DNA of 64,000 nt, from contig QBLU01000007.1 in the NCBI GenBank assembly GCA_003241875.1, positions 23,925 through 87,924 of the forward strand, given 5' to 3'. Numbering within the stretch: position 1 is the stretch's first letter; each line of letters opens with the position of its first letter. Below are positions 35,046 to 45,754 of this stretch, in pieces. The position numbers and the translations under genes are program-made. Source of the stretch: Alphaproteobacteria bacterium. Its GTDB lineage: Bacteria; Pseudomonadota; Alphaproteobacteria; Sphingomonadales; Sphingomonadaceae. The notes under the pieces were generated by a model. The model had not been told where the DNA came from. It did no database searches and saw nothing but the letters and a program-made list of their open reading frames with translations.

Positions 35046-36961
35046 GCCGTCATCCAGCCGAGCAGCAAAAGCCCGGCGGTGCCGCCTGCCAGCGCCATCA
35101 CCGCATCGCGGGCGCGGCCGCTCTGGCTGCGGCGAGCGACCGCCCACAAGGGAGTCGCGGTTCCGGCCAGCGCCATCCAGCCGCTGTCGAAACCATCGCT
35201 GCGAAAGCGGTCGATCAGTTGCCGCTTCAGCCACAGCATCATCGTGACGGGCGCGGCGCCGAACGGATCGGGCGTGGTGCCATGGACGCCGCTGAGCCGG
35301 TCCACCAGCCGCTGGAACGGCTGCACGAACCAGGCTTGGTAAAGCACATCGATCTGCAGGCCCTGGCGCAGCAGCCGCCGCGCCGCCAGCCAGTCGGCCA
35401 GTTGCGGCGAGCGTGAAAGCTGCCACGAAATGGCAAGACCGGTCAGCGGGGCCAGCGCCGCCACCACGACCGAATAGGCCGGCATTTCGGGGTGGACGCC
35501 GCCGAGCAGCCGGATAACCGGCCCGACGAGCAGCCCGCCGGTCAGCGAGCCGAAGCCGAGCAGCACCAGCGGGATGCGCGTGGCAAGGCCGGGAGTGTGC
35601 GGGTGGGCATCGACGGGCCCCGGCTTCAGCGCGATCAGCACCGGGCGAAAGGCATAAATGGCCGTCATCACCGCTGTCAGCAACGCCAGCACCCAGAGCG
35701 CCCGTCCGGCGCCGCCGGAGCCGAGAACGGCATCGAGCACTTCCTCCTTCGACCACCAGCCGGCGGTGACGAGCGGCAGGCCGGACAGCGAGGCAGCGCC
35801 GATGGTGAAGGCGGCGAAAGCCAGTGGCCGGCGACTTGCAGCGCCCTTCATTGCAGCGATGGACGTATCGTCGCCGGCGCTGTGGGCGATGTCACCGGCG
35901 GCCAGAAACAGCAGCGATTTGAACAGCGCATGGGTGACGAAATGGGCCATCGCCGCCGCCGGGGCGCCGACGCCGAGCGCCAGCAGCATGAAGCCGATCT
36001 GGCTGATCGAGGAAAAGGCGAGCAGGCGTTTGACATCCGATTGGAAGATGGCGGTCATCGATCCGAACGCCGCCGTCAGCGCGCCGCCGACCGCCATGAC
36101 CAGCATGACATCGGGCGAGGCCGCGAGCAGCGGCGCAAAGCGCGCCATGAGGTAAGCGCCGGCCGCGACCATTGTCGCCGAATGGAGCAAGGCCGATACG
36201 GGCGTCGGTCCGGCCATGGCGGATGGCAGCCAGGTGTGAAACGGCAGCTGCGCCGATTTGCCGAGCGCGCCGCCTAGAAGCAGCAGCGCGATCACGGTGC
36301 GTTGCCCCTCTGGCAGGGCGAGGCCGGCGGCGATGAGCGCATCGATGCGCACCGAGCCGGCCGCGATGAACAACAAAAGAAGCCCGCCGAGCAGCAGTGC
36401 ATCGGCGATGCGCGACATGATGAAGGCCTTGCGCCCCGCCGCCACCGCCGGGTCCGAAAAGACATTATAGGCGATGAGGAAAAAGCTGCAGAGGCCCATC
36501 ATCTCCCAGCCGAGGAAATAGACGATGGAGTCGCCGGCCAGCACCATCGCCAGCATGGCGGCAAGGAACAGGTTCATCAGCGCGAAGAAGCGGCGGAGAT
36601 CAGCGGTCTTGGCGCCGGCCATGTAATCGATGGAATAGATGAGCACACAGGCGCCGATGAGCGTCACGGTCATGCCGGTGATCATGCTTAACGGGTCAAG
36701 CAGCAGCGCCAAGTCGACGATGGCGGTGCCGACCTGCAGCGTGAAGATCGGCGCGACCCCCCGGCATTGGCCCGTCAGGCACAGCCCCATCATGCCGGTC
36801 ATCGCCAGCAACGGCGCAGTGCCGCCGGCCAGCGCGATGAGCATGACGAGGCGGCGGTGCAGGAAGACGGGTGCGAGGCCGAGCACCATGAACGCCGCCA
36901 GCGCCGGTGCGGGGACCAGCAGCAGCAGGTGATAGACGGTTAGCGCCGGGATCATGTCCAT
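35042..36961 (-). CDS. nuoL: NADH:quinone oxidoreductase subunit L
   Basis: A 639-residue antiporter-like subunit with the lateral helix at the C-terminus. Features: LGWEMMGLCSFFLIAYNVF, LPFHTWLPSAMAGPTPVSAL, HSATMVAAGAYLMAR and KRLLAFSSISQIGFMLLAL. Length is normal for the subunit (E. coli 613). Its ATG at 36961 overlaps the nuoK stop by one base. Confidence 0.95.
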   Translation of the reverse strand: MDMIPALTVYHLLLLVPAPALAAFMVLGLAPVFLHRRLVMLIALAGGTAPLLAMTGMMGLCLTGQCRGVAPIFTLQVGTAIVDLALLLDPLSMITGMTVTLIGACVLIYSIDYMAGAKTADLRRFFALMNLFLAAMLAMVLAGDSIVYFLGWEMMGLCSFFLIAYNVFSDPAVAAGRKAFIMSRIADALLLGGLLLLFIAAGSVRIDALIAAGLALPEGQRTVIALLLLGGALGKSAQLPFHTWLPSAMAGPTPVSALLHSATMVAAGAYLMARFAPLLAASPDVMLVMAVGGALTAAFGSMTAIFQSDVKRLLAFSSISQIGFMLLALGVGAPAAAMAHFVTHALFKSLLFLAAGDIAHSAGDDTSIAAMKGAASRRPLAFAAFTIGAASLSGLPLVTAGWWSKEEVLDAVLGSGGAGRALWVLALLTAVMTAIYAFRPVLIALKPGPVDAHPHTPGLATRIPLVLLGFGSLTGGLLVGPVIRLLGGVHPEMPAYSVVVAALAPLTGLAISWQLSRSPQLADWLAARRLLRQGLQIDVLYQAWFVQPFQRLVDRLSGVHGTTPDPFGAAPVTMMLWLKRQLIDRFRSDGFDSGWMALAGTATPLWAVARRSQSGRARDAVMALAGGTAGLLLLGWMTA

Positions 36962-37254
36962 CAGCCTTTCAGATCGCTGATGGTGTCGACGTCGCTGACG
37001 TCTGCGATGCGCGAGAGACGCAGGTAGAGCGACAGGCCGATGCCGACTTCGGCGGCGGCAAGGACGAGGATGAGGACGAACATGCCCTGCCCCTGTGCGT
37101 CACCGCGCGCCGCGCCCGCGGCGACGAAGGCAAGTGCGGGGCCGGCCAGCATCACCTCCATCGACAGCAGCTGGAACAGCAGGCTGCGTCGGGCCATCAT
37201 GCCGAAGAGGCCGATGCCGAACAGCGCCGCCGCCAGCCAAAACAGCGCTGTCAT
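36961..37254 (-). CDS. nuoK: NADH:quinone oxidoreductase subunit K
   Basis: A 97-residue membrane subunit with three helices. The two conserved Glu of the proton path sit in LLSMEVMLAGPAL and VLAAAEVGIGLSLYL. The start at 37254 overlaps the nuoJ stop (ATGA). Confidence 0.93.
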   Translation of the reverse strand: MTALFWLAAALFGIGLFGMMARRSLLFQLLSMEVMLAGPALAFVAAGAARGDAQGQGMFVLILVLAAAEVGIGLSLYLRLSRIADVSDVDTISDLKG

Positions 37255-37736
37255 GGCTTCTCCTCCCACCGCGCCAGGTGTCGGGCGGTCAGCAGCGCGG
37301 CGAGCAGCAGGAAGGAAGCGAGTTCGACGGCGATCGCCCAGGGGCCGAAAAGCAGTGCGCCGATGGCCTTGACCGGCACCGGGTCGGCATTGCCGACGGC
37401 GATGCCGACCCCGCCGAACAGCGGCAGCAGCAGCAGCGCCACTAGCAGCGCCGGCCCGCGCCAGCCGCGCCGCAGCCGGGCCTTTTCGCGCGCCAGAGCC
37501 TCGGGCGTGCTGTCGACGGTCATCACGACAAAGACGAACACCGCGACGATGGCGCCGGCGTAGATGAGGATCTGCAACGCCCCGGCGAAGCCCGCGCCCA
37601 AGGCAAAGAACACCGCCGCCAGCGCCAGCAGCATGGCGACGAGATACATCAGTGCATGGACGATGCTGTCGCGCGTCACGACCATCAGCGCGGCGAGCAG
37701 CGCGATGGCGCCGGGCCAAAGGGCGGCGCTGGTCAT
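37251..37736 (-). CDS. nuoJ: NADH:quinone oxidoreductase subunit J
   Basis: A 161-residue membrane subunit with five helices. The pi-bulge helix with conserved Tyr is seen as [19 protein letters not shown]. Its four-base overlaps with nuoI and nuoK keep the order fixed. Confidence 0.93.
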   Translation of the reverse strand: MTSAALWPGAIALLAALMVVTRDSIVHALMYLVAMLLALAAVFFALGAGFAGALQILIYAGAIVAVFVFVVMTVDSTPEALAREKARLRRGWRGPALLVALLLLPLFGGVGIAVGNADPVPVKAIGALLFGPWAIAVELASFLLLAALLTARHLARWEEKP

Positions 37737-38215
37737 GGCGCGAGATCCTTGGGGTCGGTGTTGGGCGGGGCGGTCTTTCCGGCGACGTCCCAGTAACGAT
37801 AGCCGGGATATTTGCCCTTGCCGGCGATCAGCAGGTCGGGCTTGTCATAGACGAGTGAGGAGCGCGCGTAGTCGGCGAGTTCGAAATCGGGCGTCAGCTG
37901 GATCGCCGCGGTCGGACAAGCTTCCTCGCACAGGCCGCAGAAGATGCAGCGGGCGAAGTTGATGCGGAACGTCTCGGGATACCAGCGGCCTTCGACCGTC
38001 TCGGCCTTGACCACTTCGATGCAATCGACCGGGCAGACGACGGCGCAGAGGTTGCAAGCGACACAGCGTTCCTGGCCATCGGGATCACGCGACAGGATGA
38101 TGCGGCCGCGATAGCGCGGCGCAAGGGCCGGCTTCACCTCGGGATAGCCCTGCGTCTGCGTTGGCGCGAAGAGTTTCAAGCCGACCGCCCACAGCGATTT
38201 CAAGGTGCCGATCAT
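37733..38215 (-). CDS. nuoI: NADH:quinone oxidoreductase subunit I, two [4Fe-4S]
   Basis: A 160-residue peripheral ferredoxin-type subunit. Two complete cluster motifs, [15 protein letters not shown] and [13 protein letters not shown], bind clusters N6a and N6b that hand electrons to NuoB. The segment [16 protein letters not shown] between them is diagnostic of NuoI. Confidence 0.96.
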   Translation of the reverse strand: MIGTLKSLWAVGLKLFAPTQTQGYPEVKPALAPRYRGRIILSRDPDGQERCVACNLCAVVCPVDCIEVVKAETVEGRWYPETFRINFARCIFCGLCEEACPTAAIQLTPDFELADYARSSLVYDKPDLLIAGKGKYPGYRYWDVAGKTAPPNTDPKDLAP

Positions 38216-39156
38216 GCCACCACCACCCAGCCGGTGAGGAGCAGGTTCAAGAGCGCCAACGGCAGCGCCAGCTTCCAGGCAAAGGCGATGAGCTGGTCAT
38301 AACGCGGCCGCGGCAGCGCCGCGCGGACCCAGATGAACAGCAGCGCGACCGCGCCGACCTTGAGCCCGAACCAGACCGGCCCCGGCAACCATGGCCCCAG
38401 CCAGCCGCCGAGGAACAGCGTCACGGCCAGCGCCGAGACGAGCAGGATGGCGACATATTCGCCAAGAAAGAACAGTGCGAACGACATGCCCGAATATTCC
38501 GTCATGAAGCCGGCGACGAGGTCGGTTTCGGACTCCTGCAAATCGAAGGGGAGGCGATGGGCAGCGGCCAATGAGGCGATGAAGAAAAGCACGGCGCCCA
38601 AGGGCTGGACCAAGATGAACCACGCCCCCTTTTGCGCGGCGACGATGTCGGCCATGGCAAAACTGCCGGCAATGAGGACGACACCCATCAGCGACAGGCC
38701 GAGAAAAGCCTCATAAGCGATCATCTGCGCCGCGGCGCGCAACCCCCCTAGCAAAGCATAACGGTTGCGCGAGGCCCAGGCGCCAAGCACAAGCGCATAG
38801 ACGGTAAGCGCCAGCATGGCGGTGGCGAATACCACCCCCATGTCGAGCGGTGCGATGGCAAGGCCGTCACCGAACGCCACGACGCCGAAGCCGGCGAGGA
38901 TGGGCAACGCGGCGAGCGCCGGGGCGAGGCGGAAGGCGATGACGTCGGCGCCTTCGGGCGGCGCGTCTTCCTTGGTCAGCAGTTTCACCGTGTCGGCGAC
39001 CCATTGCAGGAAGCCGAACGGCCCGACGCGGTTGGGGCCGAGCCGTTCCTGGAGGAAGCCGAGCAGCCGGCGCTCGACCCAGGTGAACACGCCGGCGGCG
39101 ACGAGCAGGCCGGCGATCAGCACCGCGGAGGCAAGGATGACCAGCCAGCCGCTCAT
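38212..39156 (-). CDS. nuoH: NADH:quinone oxidoreductase subunit H
   Basis: A 314-residue membrane subunit with eight helices forming part of the quinone chamber. Features: [53 protein letters not shown] and [17 protein letters not shown]. Start overlaps the nuoG stop by four bases. Confidence 0.96.
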   Translation of the reverse strand: MSGWLVILASAVLIAGLLVAAGVFTWVERRLLGFLQERLGPNRVGPFGFLQWVADTVKLLTKEDAPPEGADVIAFRLAPALAALPILAGFGVVAFGDGLAIAPLDMGVVFATAMLALTVYALVLGAWASRNRYALLGGLRAAAQMIAYEAFLGLSLMGVVLIAGSFAMADIVAAQKGAWFILVQPLGAVLFFIASLAAAHRLPFDLQESETDLVAGFMTEYSGMSFALFFLGEYVAILLVSALAVTLFLGGWLGPWLPGPVWFGLKVGAVALLFIWVRAALPRPRYDQLIAFAWKLALPLALLNLLLTGWVVVA

Positions 39157-41630
39157 TTTGACCCCTCGGGCATCAGGCGGCGGGGCGTGGTGCGGCGGGT
39201 GGTGAGACCGGCGTGGCCGATCGGGATGTGCTTGTCGAGCACCAGCGGGACGGTCCGGCCTTCGACGCTGACGATGGCGCCTTCAGCGAGCTTCAGCCGC
39301 GCCGCATCGGCCGGGTGGAGGCGCAGCTGTGGCCCGGGTGCGCGCGCCGCGAGGATGGTGCTGGCGCGGTCGGTCTCGCTCACACTGAACGGGTCGTGGA
39401 GGGGGATGAGGATCAGGCCGGCGCCGCCAATTGCGGGCGCTTGTGCGGGCGGCGGTAGCGCGGCGGCAGCGAGGATGCGGACGCCTTGGAACAGCTCGGC
39501 GGGGAGGGCGCCGCCCTCCATGGTCCAGCTGAACGGGGAGTCGGGGTCGCGTGGCGGGGCAGCATCGCCACCGGCACTGTCCGACGCGGTACGGCCGGAG
39601 AAGCGCGCCGGGGCGCGGGCGATACGCCCGCTGGGCGTGCGGTAGCTGGCGGCGGGCGCGGCGGCAGCGATGGCGGCAAACTGTGGGCAGTCACGGGCGA
39701 GGGCGACTTGCAGATCGTCGAGGCCGGCCTCGGCGCCGCCGCCGAACGCCGCCAGCACGCGCCACGCGGCAGGGGCTGAGTCCGGGCGGGCAGCGATGGT
39801 GCGTTGGGCGCGGCCTTCATGGTTGATGCAGGTGCCGGCGGCGTCGGCGAAGCTGGCGACGGGGACGACGGTATGAGCGATGGCGGTGGTGGCGGTTTCG
39901 ACGCAGTCCAGCGCAATCACGGCGCGGTCGGCGAACAGGCGCGCAATGGTGGCGGGGTCGCAGCGGCTGTGGAGGTCGTTTTCGAGCACGACGACGGCAC
40001 CGCGGCCCGGAACATCGGCGGCGGCCTCCAGCCCCTCGCCGCCCAGAAGCGCGAGGCCGAGGCTGTTGGCCTCTGCCGGGAACAGCGCCAACCGGGCGCG
40101 CGGGTTGAGTGCTGTAGCGATGGCGGCGGCGGCATCGAGAACGGCCGGATCGCCCAGGCCGGCGCCGGCGATGATGACCGGGGCGCTGGCGGCGGCGAGC
40201 GCGGCCGCGGCGGCGCTGGCATCGGGGTCGGCGCGCTTGCCGGCGAGCGCGGCGGCAATGGCGTGGCCGAAGCCGGCGATGTCGGCGGGGGCACGGCGTA
40301 GCGGATGGGTGGCGATGGCATCGAGCGCGTCGGGAACCGGCGTCACCAGCACCAGCGGCGCGCGCCGCCCCTCGCCTGCGACACGCACGGCATTGTCGAG
40401 AAAGGCCGGCACATGCTTTTCGGCGGCGAGCGCGCGTTCGGCGGCGCGCGAGGCCTGGCGCACGGCGAGCGCCGCCATCGGGGCGGTGCCGGTCAGGTCT
40501 TCGCCGAGGACGAGGATCGCGTCCGCAGCGGCGATGTCGGCGAGGCTGGCGATGCTGGCATTGGCGAGATGTGCGGCGAGGCGGCGGTGAAGGGCGACTT
40601 CGGCCGCATCGAGGCCGGCGAAGAAGTGTTCCGGGCCGACGAGGCGGCGCAGCGCATAATTGGCTTCGAGCGACGCTCGCGGTGAGCCGATGCCGATGGC
40701 GCCGCCCAGCGCCGCACTGACGGCGATGGCCTCCTGCGCCTGGTCGAGGGCGGTGCGGAGCGGAACCGCGTGGCCGTGATGGCGCGCCGCCTTGAGCGCG
40801 CTGGGGCCTTCGATGAACAGCGGGCCATAACGGCCGCGGTCGCAAAGAAAGTCGGCGTTGATGGCGGGGTGGCTGCGGCTGATGACGCGGCGCAGGCGGT
40901 TGGCGCGGACCGACAGGCCGATGTTGCAGCCGACGGCGCAATGCGGGCAGACCGACGGCGTTTCGAGCATGTCCCAGGGGCGGGCGTAAACCTTTGACCA
41001 GCCCCTGTCGTTGAAGACGCCGGTGGGGCAGATTTCGGCGAGATTGCCGGCAAAGGGGCTTTCGAGGACGCCGTCTTCGGCGCGGCCGAAATACACCCGG
41101 TCGTGCGCGCCGAAGACATCGAGATCGCGCCCGCCGGCAACGCCGCGATAGAAGCGCGTGCAGCGATAACAGGCGATGCAGCGGTTCATTTCGTGGGTGA
41201 TCAACGGGCCGAGATACTGGTTGCGGTGGATGCGTTTGTCGGGGCCGGCACGGCGCAGGTGGTGCCCGCTGGCGATGGTCATGTCCTGCAGTCGGCAATC
41301 GCCGCCTTCCTCGCAGACGGCGCAGTCGTGCGGGTGATTGCGCATGAGCCATTCGATGACATGCCCGCGGAAAGCCGCCGCCTCCGGGTCGGCAATGTCG
41401 ATGTGCTGGCCGTCGGCAACAGGGATCATGCAGGCCATTTCGATGGTGCCCGGGTCGGCTTCGTGGCGGCGGACCTTGACGGCGCAGAGCCGGCAGGCGC
41501 CGATCGAGCCCATCGCGCGGTGCCAGCAGAAGTGTGGAACCTCCACGCCGGCGTTGGTGCAGGCGGTGAGGAGGTCCTCGCCCTCCTGGGCCTCGACCTG
41601 GCGGCCGTCGATGGTGAGACGCACGGTCAT
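39153..41630 (-). CDS. nuoG: NADH:quinone oxidoreductase subunit G, long form with N7 motif
   Basis: An 825-residue iron-sulfur subunit. The N-terminus has the [2Fe-2S] N1b ligands (FCWHRAMGSIGACRLC), the His-Cys cluster N5 (HDCAVCEEGGDCRLQ) and N4 (CIACYRCTRF with later CPTGV). A fourth set, CPHCAVGC plus a downstream Cys in FLCDRGRYG, matches the extra N7 cluster of E. coli-type NuoG that most alphaproteobacterial NuoG lack. The rest is a molybdopterin-oxidoreductase-like domain without a redox role; its second half is low in conservation and rich in Ala. ATG 41630 (MTVRLTID) overlaps the nuoF stop as ATGA. Confidence 0.94.
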   Translation of the reverse strand: MTVRLTIDGRQVEAQEGEDLLTACTNAGVEVPHFCWHRAMGSIGACRLCAVKVRRHEADPGTIEMACMIPVADGQHIDIADPEAAAFRGHVIEWLMRNHPHDCAVCEEGGDCRLQDMTIASGHHLRRAGPDKRIHRNQYLGPLITHEMNRCIACYRCTRFYRGVAGGRDLDVFGAHDRVYFGRAEDGVLESPFAGNLAEICPTGVFNDRGWSKVYARPWDMLETPSVCPHCAVGCNIGLSVRANRLRRVISRSHPAINADFLCDRGRYGPLFIEGPSALKAARHHGHAVPLRTALDQAQEAIAVSAALGGAIGIGSPRASLEANYALRRLVGPEHFFAGLDAAEVALHRRLAAHLANASIASLADIAAADAILVLGEDLTGTAPMAALAVRQASRAAERALAAEKHVPAFLDNAVRVAGEGRRAPLVLVTPVPDALDAIATHPLRRAPADIAGFGHAIAAALAGKRADPDASAAAAALAAASAPVIIAGAGLGDPAVLDAAAAIATALNPRARLALFPAEANSLGLALLGGEGLEAAADVPGRGAVVVLENDLHSRCDPATIARLFADRAVIALDCVETATTAIAHTVVPVASFADAAGTCINHEGRAQRTIAARPDSAPAAWRVLAAFGGGAEAGLDDLQVALARDCPQFAAIAAAAPAASYRTPSGRIARAPARFSGRTASDSAGGDAAPPRDPDSPFSWTMEGGALPAELFQGVRILAAAALPPPAQAPAIGGAGLILIPLHDPFSVSETDRASTILAARAPGPQLRLHPADAARLKLAEGAIVSVEGRTVPLVLDKHIPIGHAGLTTRRTTPRRLMPEGSK

Positions 41631-42892
41631 GCCCGGCATCCGTGCGCGGCGTGGTCGGCGAACTGGCGTTCGAAGCGGTGGAGCCCTGTCGCCAGCGGCG
41701 CCATGGCGCCGCCCATCAGGTCGCAGAAGCTGCGGCCGCGCGGGCCCGCCTCGCCGGCGGTCATGTGGAGGATATCGAGGTCGGCTGTTTTTGCAGTCCC
41801 GGCTTCGAGGCCATCGACGATGTGCGCCACCCACGGCAGGCCCTCGCGGCAGGGGGTGCACCAGCCGCAGCTCTCCCGCGCATAGAAGCGCATGTGGCGG
41901 GCGATGACGCCGATCGGACAGGTGCCGGTATCGAGGACGATGAGCGTGCCGGTGCCGAACATCGAGCCGGCATCGGCGACGTTGGCGAAATCGAGCGGCA
42001 GATCGAGGTGTTCCGGGCCGAGAAATCCGCTGGCGCCGCCGCCGGGTTGAAAGGCGAGCAGTTCACCGGTGCCCGAGACACCGCCGCAGCGGTCGATCAG
42101 TTCACGCGCTGTTGTGCCCATCGGGGCTTCGATAAGCTGGGGTTTGTGGACGCGGCCCGAGACGCCGAACAGCTTGGTGCCGCCCTCGGCGGTGCGCGAC
42201 AGGCCGCGGAACCAGTCGGGACCGTTCGCGACGATTCCGGGGATGTTGGCGATGGTTTCGACGTTGTTGACGGTGGTCGGCCGTCCCCACAGCCCCGATT
42301 GCGCCGGGAAAGGCGGGCGCTTGCGAGGGACGGCGCGCTTGCCTTCAAGGGCCTCGATCAGCGCGGTTTCCTCGCCGACGATGTAGCGGCCGGCCGAGGC
42401 GTGGACGCGGATCTTCAGATTACGGCCGGTGAGGCCGGCGGCGTCCACTTCGGCGATGGCTTGCTCCATCGCATGGATGCCGATGCGATAGGCATCGCGG
42501 ACGAGGATGATGATCTCGCTCGCGTGCATGGCATGGGCGGCGATCATCGCGCCTTCGATGACGAGGTGCGGCAGCGCTTCCAGAAACAGCCGATCCTTGA
42601 AGGCGCCGGGCTCCATTTCGTCGCCGTTGACGATGAGATAGCTGGGGCCGTCGCCGGGGATGGTGCCGGGGGCTGGCATGAAGCGCCATTTCTGCGCCGC
42701 CGGGAAACCGGCACCGCCGCGACCGTTGAGGGCGGCAGCGGCAACCATGTCGACGATCGCCGCGGGCGGCTGTTGTCGGGCAAGGCCGAGCGCCGCATGG
42801 CCGCCGTCCGCCTGCCATTCGGCGAGGCTGTGCGGGCGGCGGTCGGCGCGGGCCCTGCCGGTTAATGGGCCAGACAGCGGGGCGGCGGTCAT
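41627..42892 (-). CDS. nuoF: NADH:quinone oxidoreductase subunit F (NADH/FMN site)
   Basis: A 421-residue subunit that binds NADH, FMN and cluster N3. The glycine-rich FMN/NAD regions GRGGAGFPAAQKW and IVGEETALIEALEGKR are present, and the N3 ligands are ESCGWCTPCREG with a late Cys in SFCDLMGG. ATG 42892 overlaps the nuoE stop as ATGA; the longer open frame upstream is nuoE out of phase. Confidence 0.95.
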   Translation of the reverse strand: MTAAPLSGPLTGRARADRRPHSLAEWQADGGHAALGLARQQPPAAIVDMVAAAALNGRGGAGFPAAQKWRFMPAPGTIPGDGPSYLIVNGDEMEPGAFKDRLFLEALPHLVIEGAMIAAHAMHASEIIILVRDAYRIGIHAMEQAIAEVDAAGLTGRNLKIRVHASAGRYIVGEETALIEALEGKRAVPRKRPPFPAQSGLWGRPTTVNNVETIANIPGIVANGPDWFRGLSRTAEGGTKLFGVSGRVHKPQLIEAPMGTTARELIDRCGGVSGTGELLAFQPGGGASGFLGPEHLDLPLDFANVADAGSMFGTGTLIVLDTGTCPIGVIARHMRFYARESCGWCTPCREGLPWVAHIVDGLEAGTAKTADLDILHMTAGEAGPRGRSFCDLMGGAMAPLATGLHRFERQFADHAAHGCRA

Positions 42893-43353
42893 GTCAGCAG
42901 CCCATCGAGCGTGTCGGCCCTCAGCGGGCCGACGAGCCGGCGGTTGCGCCCCGTCACGGCGGCGGGGGCATGGTCGCAACCGCCGACGCAGCAGGTATTG
43001 AGGAGTGTGAACCGGCCATCGGCGGTGGTTTCGCCGAAGCCGATGCCGAGGCGCGCCTTGACCGCTTCCGCCACCTTGTCGCCGCCATTCATCCAGCAGC
43101 TGGCGCCGTCGCAGAACATCACGAGGTGCCGGCCGACGGGTTTGCGGAAGATGTGGCTGTAGAAGGTGGCGAGATTGTCGATCTCGGCCGTCGTCATGCC
43201 GGTCAGCGCCGCGATGTCGGCAACGCGTTCGTCGCTGACCCACCCTTCGGCATGCTGGACCATGCGCAGCGCTTCGAGGATGGCGCCGCGCGGGCCGCCA
43301 TGGCTCGCGATGGCGTGCGTGATCATCACGGTGAGCGGTTCAGGGAGGCTCAC
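42889..43353 (-). CDS. nuoE: NADH:quinone oxidoreductase subunit E, [2Fe-2S]
   Basis: A 154-residue thioredoxin-like subunit with cluster N1a: Cys pairs in [11 protein letters not shown] and [10 protein letters not shown]. The preceding helical part includes [18 protein letters not shown] and [10 protein letters not shown]. The start was set at the GTG at 43353, which overlaps the nuoCD stop as GTGA, the same coupling used elsewhere in the operon; an ATG at 43326 would also preserve the fold. Confidence 0.93.
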   Translation of the reverse strand: MSLPEPLTVMITHAIASHGGPRGAILEALRMVQHAEGWVSDERVADIAALTGMTTAEIDNLATFYSHIFRKPVGRHLVMFCDGASCWMNGGDKVAEAVKARLGIGFGETTADGRFTLLNTCCVGGCDHAPAAVTGRNRRLVGPLRADTLDGLLT

Positions 43354-45143
43354 CGATCGACGTCCGACATGACGAAATCGATGCTGGCGATATAGGCGAC
43401 GAGGTCGGCGACGCTGAGGCCCTTCGCCACCAGCGGCAGCAGCTGCAGATGCGCAAATGACGGTGTGCGGATGCGCGTACGATAGCTGGAGGGGCCACCA
43501 TCGGAGACGATGGCATATTGGGCGAGGCCGCGGTGGGTCTCGACCTGGCCCGTCGCTTCGCCGGCGGGGACATCGAGGCCGCGGCTGACGCTGACGAAAT
43601 GCTGGATCAGCGTTTCGATGTCGTGGCGCATGGCCTCGCGCGGCGGCGGCATGGCGAGCGGGTGGTCGGCCTTGATGGCGCCGCCCGGCATATGGTCGAG
43701 GCATTGGCGGATGATGCGCAGCGATTCCCGCATTTCGGCGACACGCACGCGGGTGCGGTCATAAATGTCGCCGCGAGCGCCGGTGGGCACGTCGAACTCG
43801 AACTGGTCATAGCCGCCATAGGGGCGTTTCTTGCGCCAGTCCCAGTCGCAGCCCGTGGCGCGCAACTGCGGCCCCGTCGTGCCCCAGTCGAGCGCCGTCG
43901 CGGTGTCGAATTCGCCGACGCCGATGGTACGGGCTTTGAACAGACCGCTTTCCAGCACCATTGTCTCGTAATCGTCGAGCCGCTTGGGCATCCAGTCGAG
44001 GAACTCGCGCACCTGGACGTCCCAGCCCGGCGGCAGATCCATGGCGACGCCGCCGATGCGGAAGAACGCCGGGTGCATGCGGGCGCCGGTGATGGCCTCC
44101 ATGATGCGATGGGCGCGCTCGCGATCGGTGAACATGTAAAAGACCGGGGACATCTGGCCGACGTCCTGGGCCATGGTGCCATAGAACAGCAGGTGGTTGG
44201 TGATGCGGAAGAATTCGCAAAGCATGACACGGATGATCTGCGCCCGCGCCGGCACGGTGATGCCGCACAGCCGCTCTACCGCCATGAGGTAGGGCAGTTC
44301 GCTCATCACGCCGCCGAGATAATCGATGCGGTCGCAATAGGGGATGAAGCCGTGCCAGGTCTGGCGCTCGGCCATCTTTTCGGCGCCGCGGTGGTGGTAA
44401 CCGATGTCCGGGGCGGCCCAGACGACCTCCTCGCCATCCAGCCCGAGGACGATCTTGAAGACGCCATGGGTGGACGGGTGGTGCGGGCCGAAGTTGAGGG
44501 TCATCAGCTCCACCCCGTCGCGGTGGGTGGGGAGGCCGTGTTCCTCGGGCGAGAAGGTGGCGGCTTTTTCCTCGGCGGCGAAGTATTCTGGCGTCATGCG
44601 GAACGGCGCCTGTTCGGTGGCGCGGGCATAATGGCTCTTGCGCAGTGGGTGGCCCTGCCATGTCGGCGGCATCAGTATGCGATGGTGGCTGCCGCGGCCG
44701 TCGAAGCGGACGCCGAACATGTCGAAGGCTTCGCGCTCGTACCAGTCGGCGTTAGGAAAGACGCCGGCGATGGAAACAGCGCGCGGGTCGTCGGCGGTGC
44801 AGGCGGTTTTCAGGCGGATGTCGCGATTGCGCGCCAGCGAGACGAGATGGATGCACAGGGTGACGCCCGAGGCGGGCTGGCCTTCGCGGTGCTGGCGTGC
44901 CGTCTCATCGATACACCACAAGTCGGCAAGCAGCGGATAGGGTTCGGCGATTTCGGTTTTCAGGAACTGGTGGATGGCGGGGGCAGCGTCGGGCGCGATC
45001 CAGAGGACGGGGAAGTCCTCGGCGGTCGCCTGCCGGGCGATAATCGCCGGGCCGAAGCGGGCGCGGAGTTGCGCCACCACGTCGGGCGTCACTTCCGGCG
45101 TTGCCGCCGGGCGGGCGGCCGGTTCAGAGGCTAGCGTCGTCAC
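43350..45143 (-). CDS. nuoCD: NADH:quinone oxidoreductase fused subunit C/D
   Basis: A 597-residue fusion. Residues up to about 180 are the NuoC (30 kDa) part, with [20 protein letters not shown] and the cluster of Pro/Arg after it; the remainder is NuoD (49 kDa) with [35 protein letters not shown] and the C-terminal [11 protein letters not shown]. The fusion is the form found in E. coli and other gammaproteobacteria; most alphaproteobacteria keep two genes. The GTG start overlaps the nuoB stop (GTGA). Confidence 0.95.
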   Translation of the reverse strand: MTTLASEPAARPAATPEVTPDVVAQLRARFGPAIIARQATAEDFPVLWIAPDAAPAIHQFLKTEIAEPYPLLADLWCIDETARQHREGQPASGVTLCIHLVSLARNRDIRLKTACTADDPRAVSIAGVFPNADWYEREAFDMFGVRFDGRGSHHRILMPPTWQGHPLRKSHYARATEQAPFRMTPEYFAAEEKAATFSPEEHGLPTHRDGVELMTLNFGPHHPSTHGVFKIVLGLDGEEVVWAAPDIGYHHRGAEKMAERQTWHGFIPYCDRIDYLGGVMSELPYLMAVERLCGITVPARAQIIRVMLCEFFRITNHLLFYGTMAQDVGQMSPVFYMFTDRERAHRIMEAITGARMHPAFFRIGGVAMDLPPGWDVQVREFLDWMPKRLDDYETMVLESGLFKARTIGVGEFDTATALDWGTTGPQLRATGCDWDWRKKRPYGGYDQFEFDVPTGARGDIYDRTRVRVAEMRESLRIIRQCLDHMPGGAIKADHPLAMPPPREAMRHDIETLIQHFVSVSRGLDVPAGEATGQVETHRGLAQYAIVSDGGPSSYRTRIRTPSFAHLQLLPLVAKGLSVADLVAYIASIDFVMSDVDR

Positions 45144-45754
45144 GGCGCGTCAGGGTCTGCGAGGCGGGTGACGGCCATGCGTTCGGCGCGGCGCTGGTCG
45201 CGCCGGGGTTCGGGGGTGAAGGGCAGCGGTTCGGCACCGAGGCTGAGTCGCAAGGGCCGCGGTCGGGCAGCGAGCTGGCCCTGCAGAAGGATCATCGCAT
45301 CGAGCAACGCTTTGGGGCGCGGTGGGCAGCCGGGAATATAGACATCGACGGGCAGGAAGCTGTCGACGCCCTGCACCACCGAATAAATATCGTACATGCC
45401 GCCTGAATTGGCGCAGGCACCCATCGAGATCACCCATCGCGGCGCCCGCATCTGTTCGTAAAGCCGCTTCAGCGGCACCGCCATCTTGGTGAAGACGGTG
45501 CCCGAGACGATGAGCAGGTCGGCTTGCCGCGGAGTGGCGCGAATGACTTCGGCGCCAAAGCGCGCCTGGTCGAAAACCGGCGTCAGCGCGGTCGCCATTT
45601 CGACATAGCAGCACGAGAGACCGAAGTTGAACGGCCACAGGCTGTTCTTGCGCGACCAGGCGACGAGGTCGTCAAGGCGCGTGAACAGCGCGCCTTGTGC
45701 CATGGCCTCGCCTTCGGGCAGGCTGTCGGCCAGGGGGGTCAGCGTCGGCTTCAT
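45140..45754 (-). CDS. nuoB: NADH:quinone oxidoreductase subunit B, cluster N2
   Basis: A 204-residue subunit carrying the terminal [4Fe-4S] cluster N2 near the quinone site. The tandem Cys pair is in [13 protein letters not shown], with further ligands in [11 protein letters not shown] and [15 protein letters not shown]. The tail of about 25 residues is Arg-rich. Overlaps nuoA by four bases. Confidence 0.96.
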   Translation of the reverse strand: MKPTLTPLADSLPEGEAMAQGALFTRLDDLVAWSRKNSLWPFNFGLSCCYVEMATALTPVFDQARFGAEVIRATPRQADLLIVSGTVFTKMAVPLKRLYEQMRAPRWVISMGACANSGGMYDIYSVVQGVDSFLPVDVYIPGCPPRPKALLDAMILLQGQLAARPRPLRLSLGAEPLPFTPEPRRDQRRAERMAVTRLADPDAP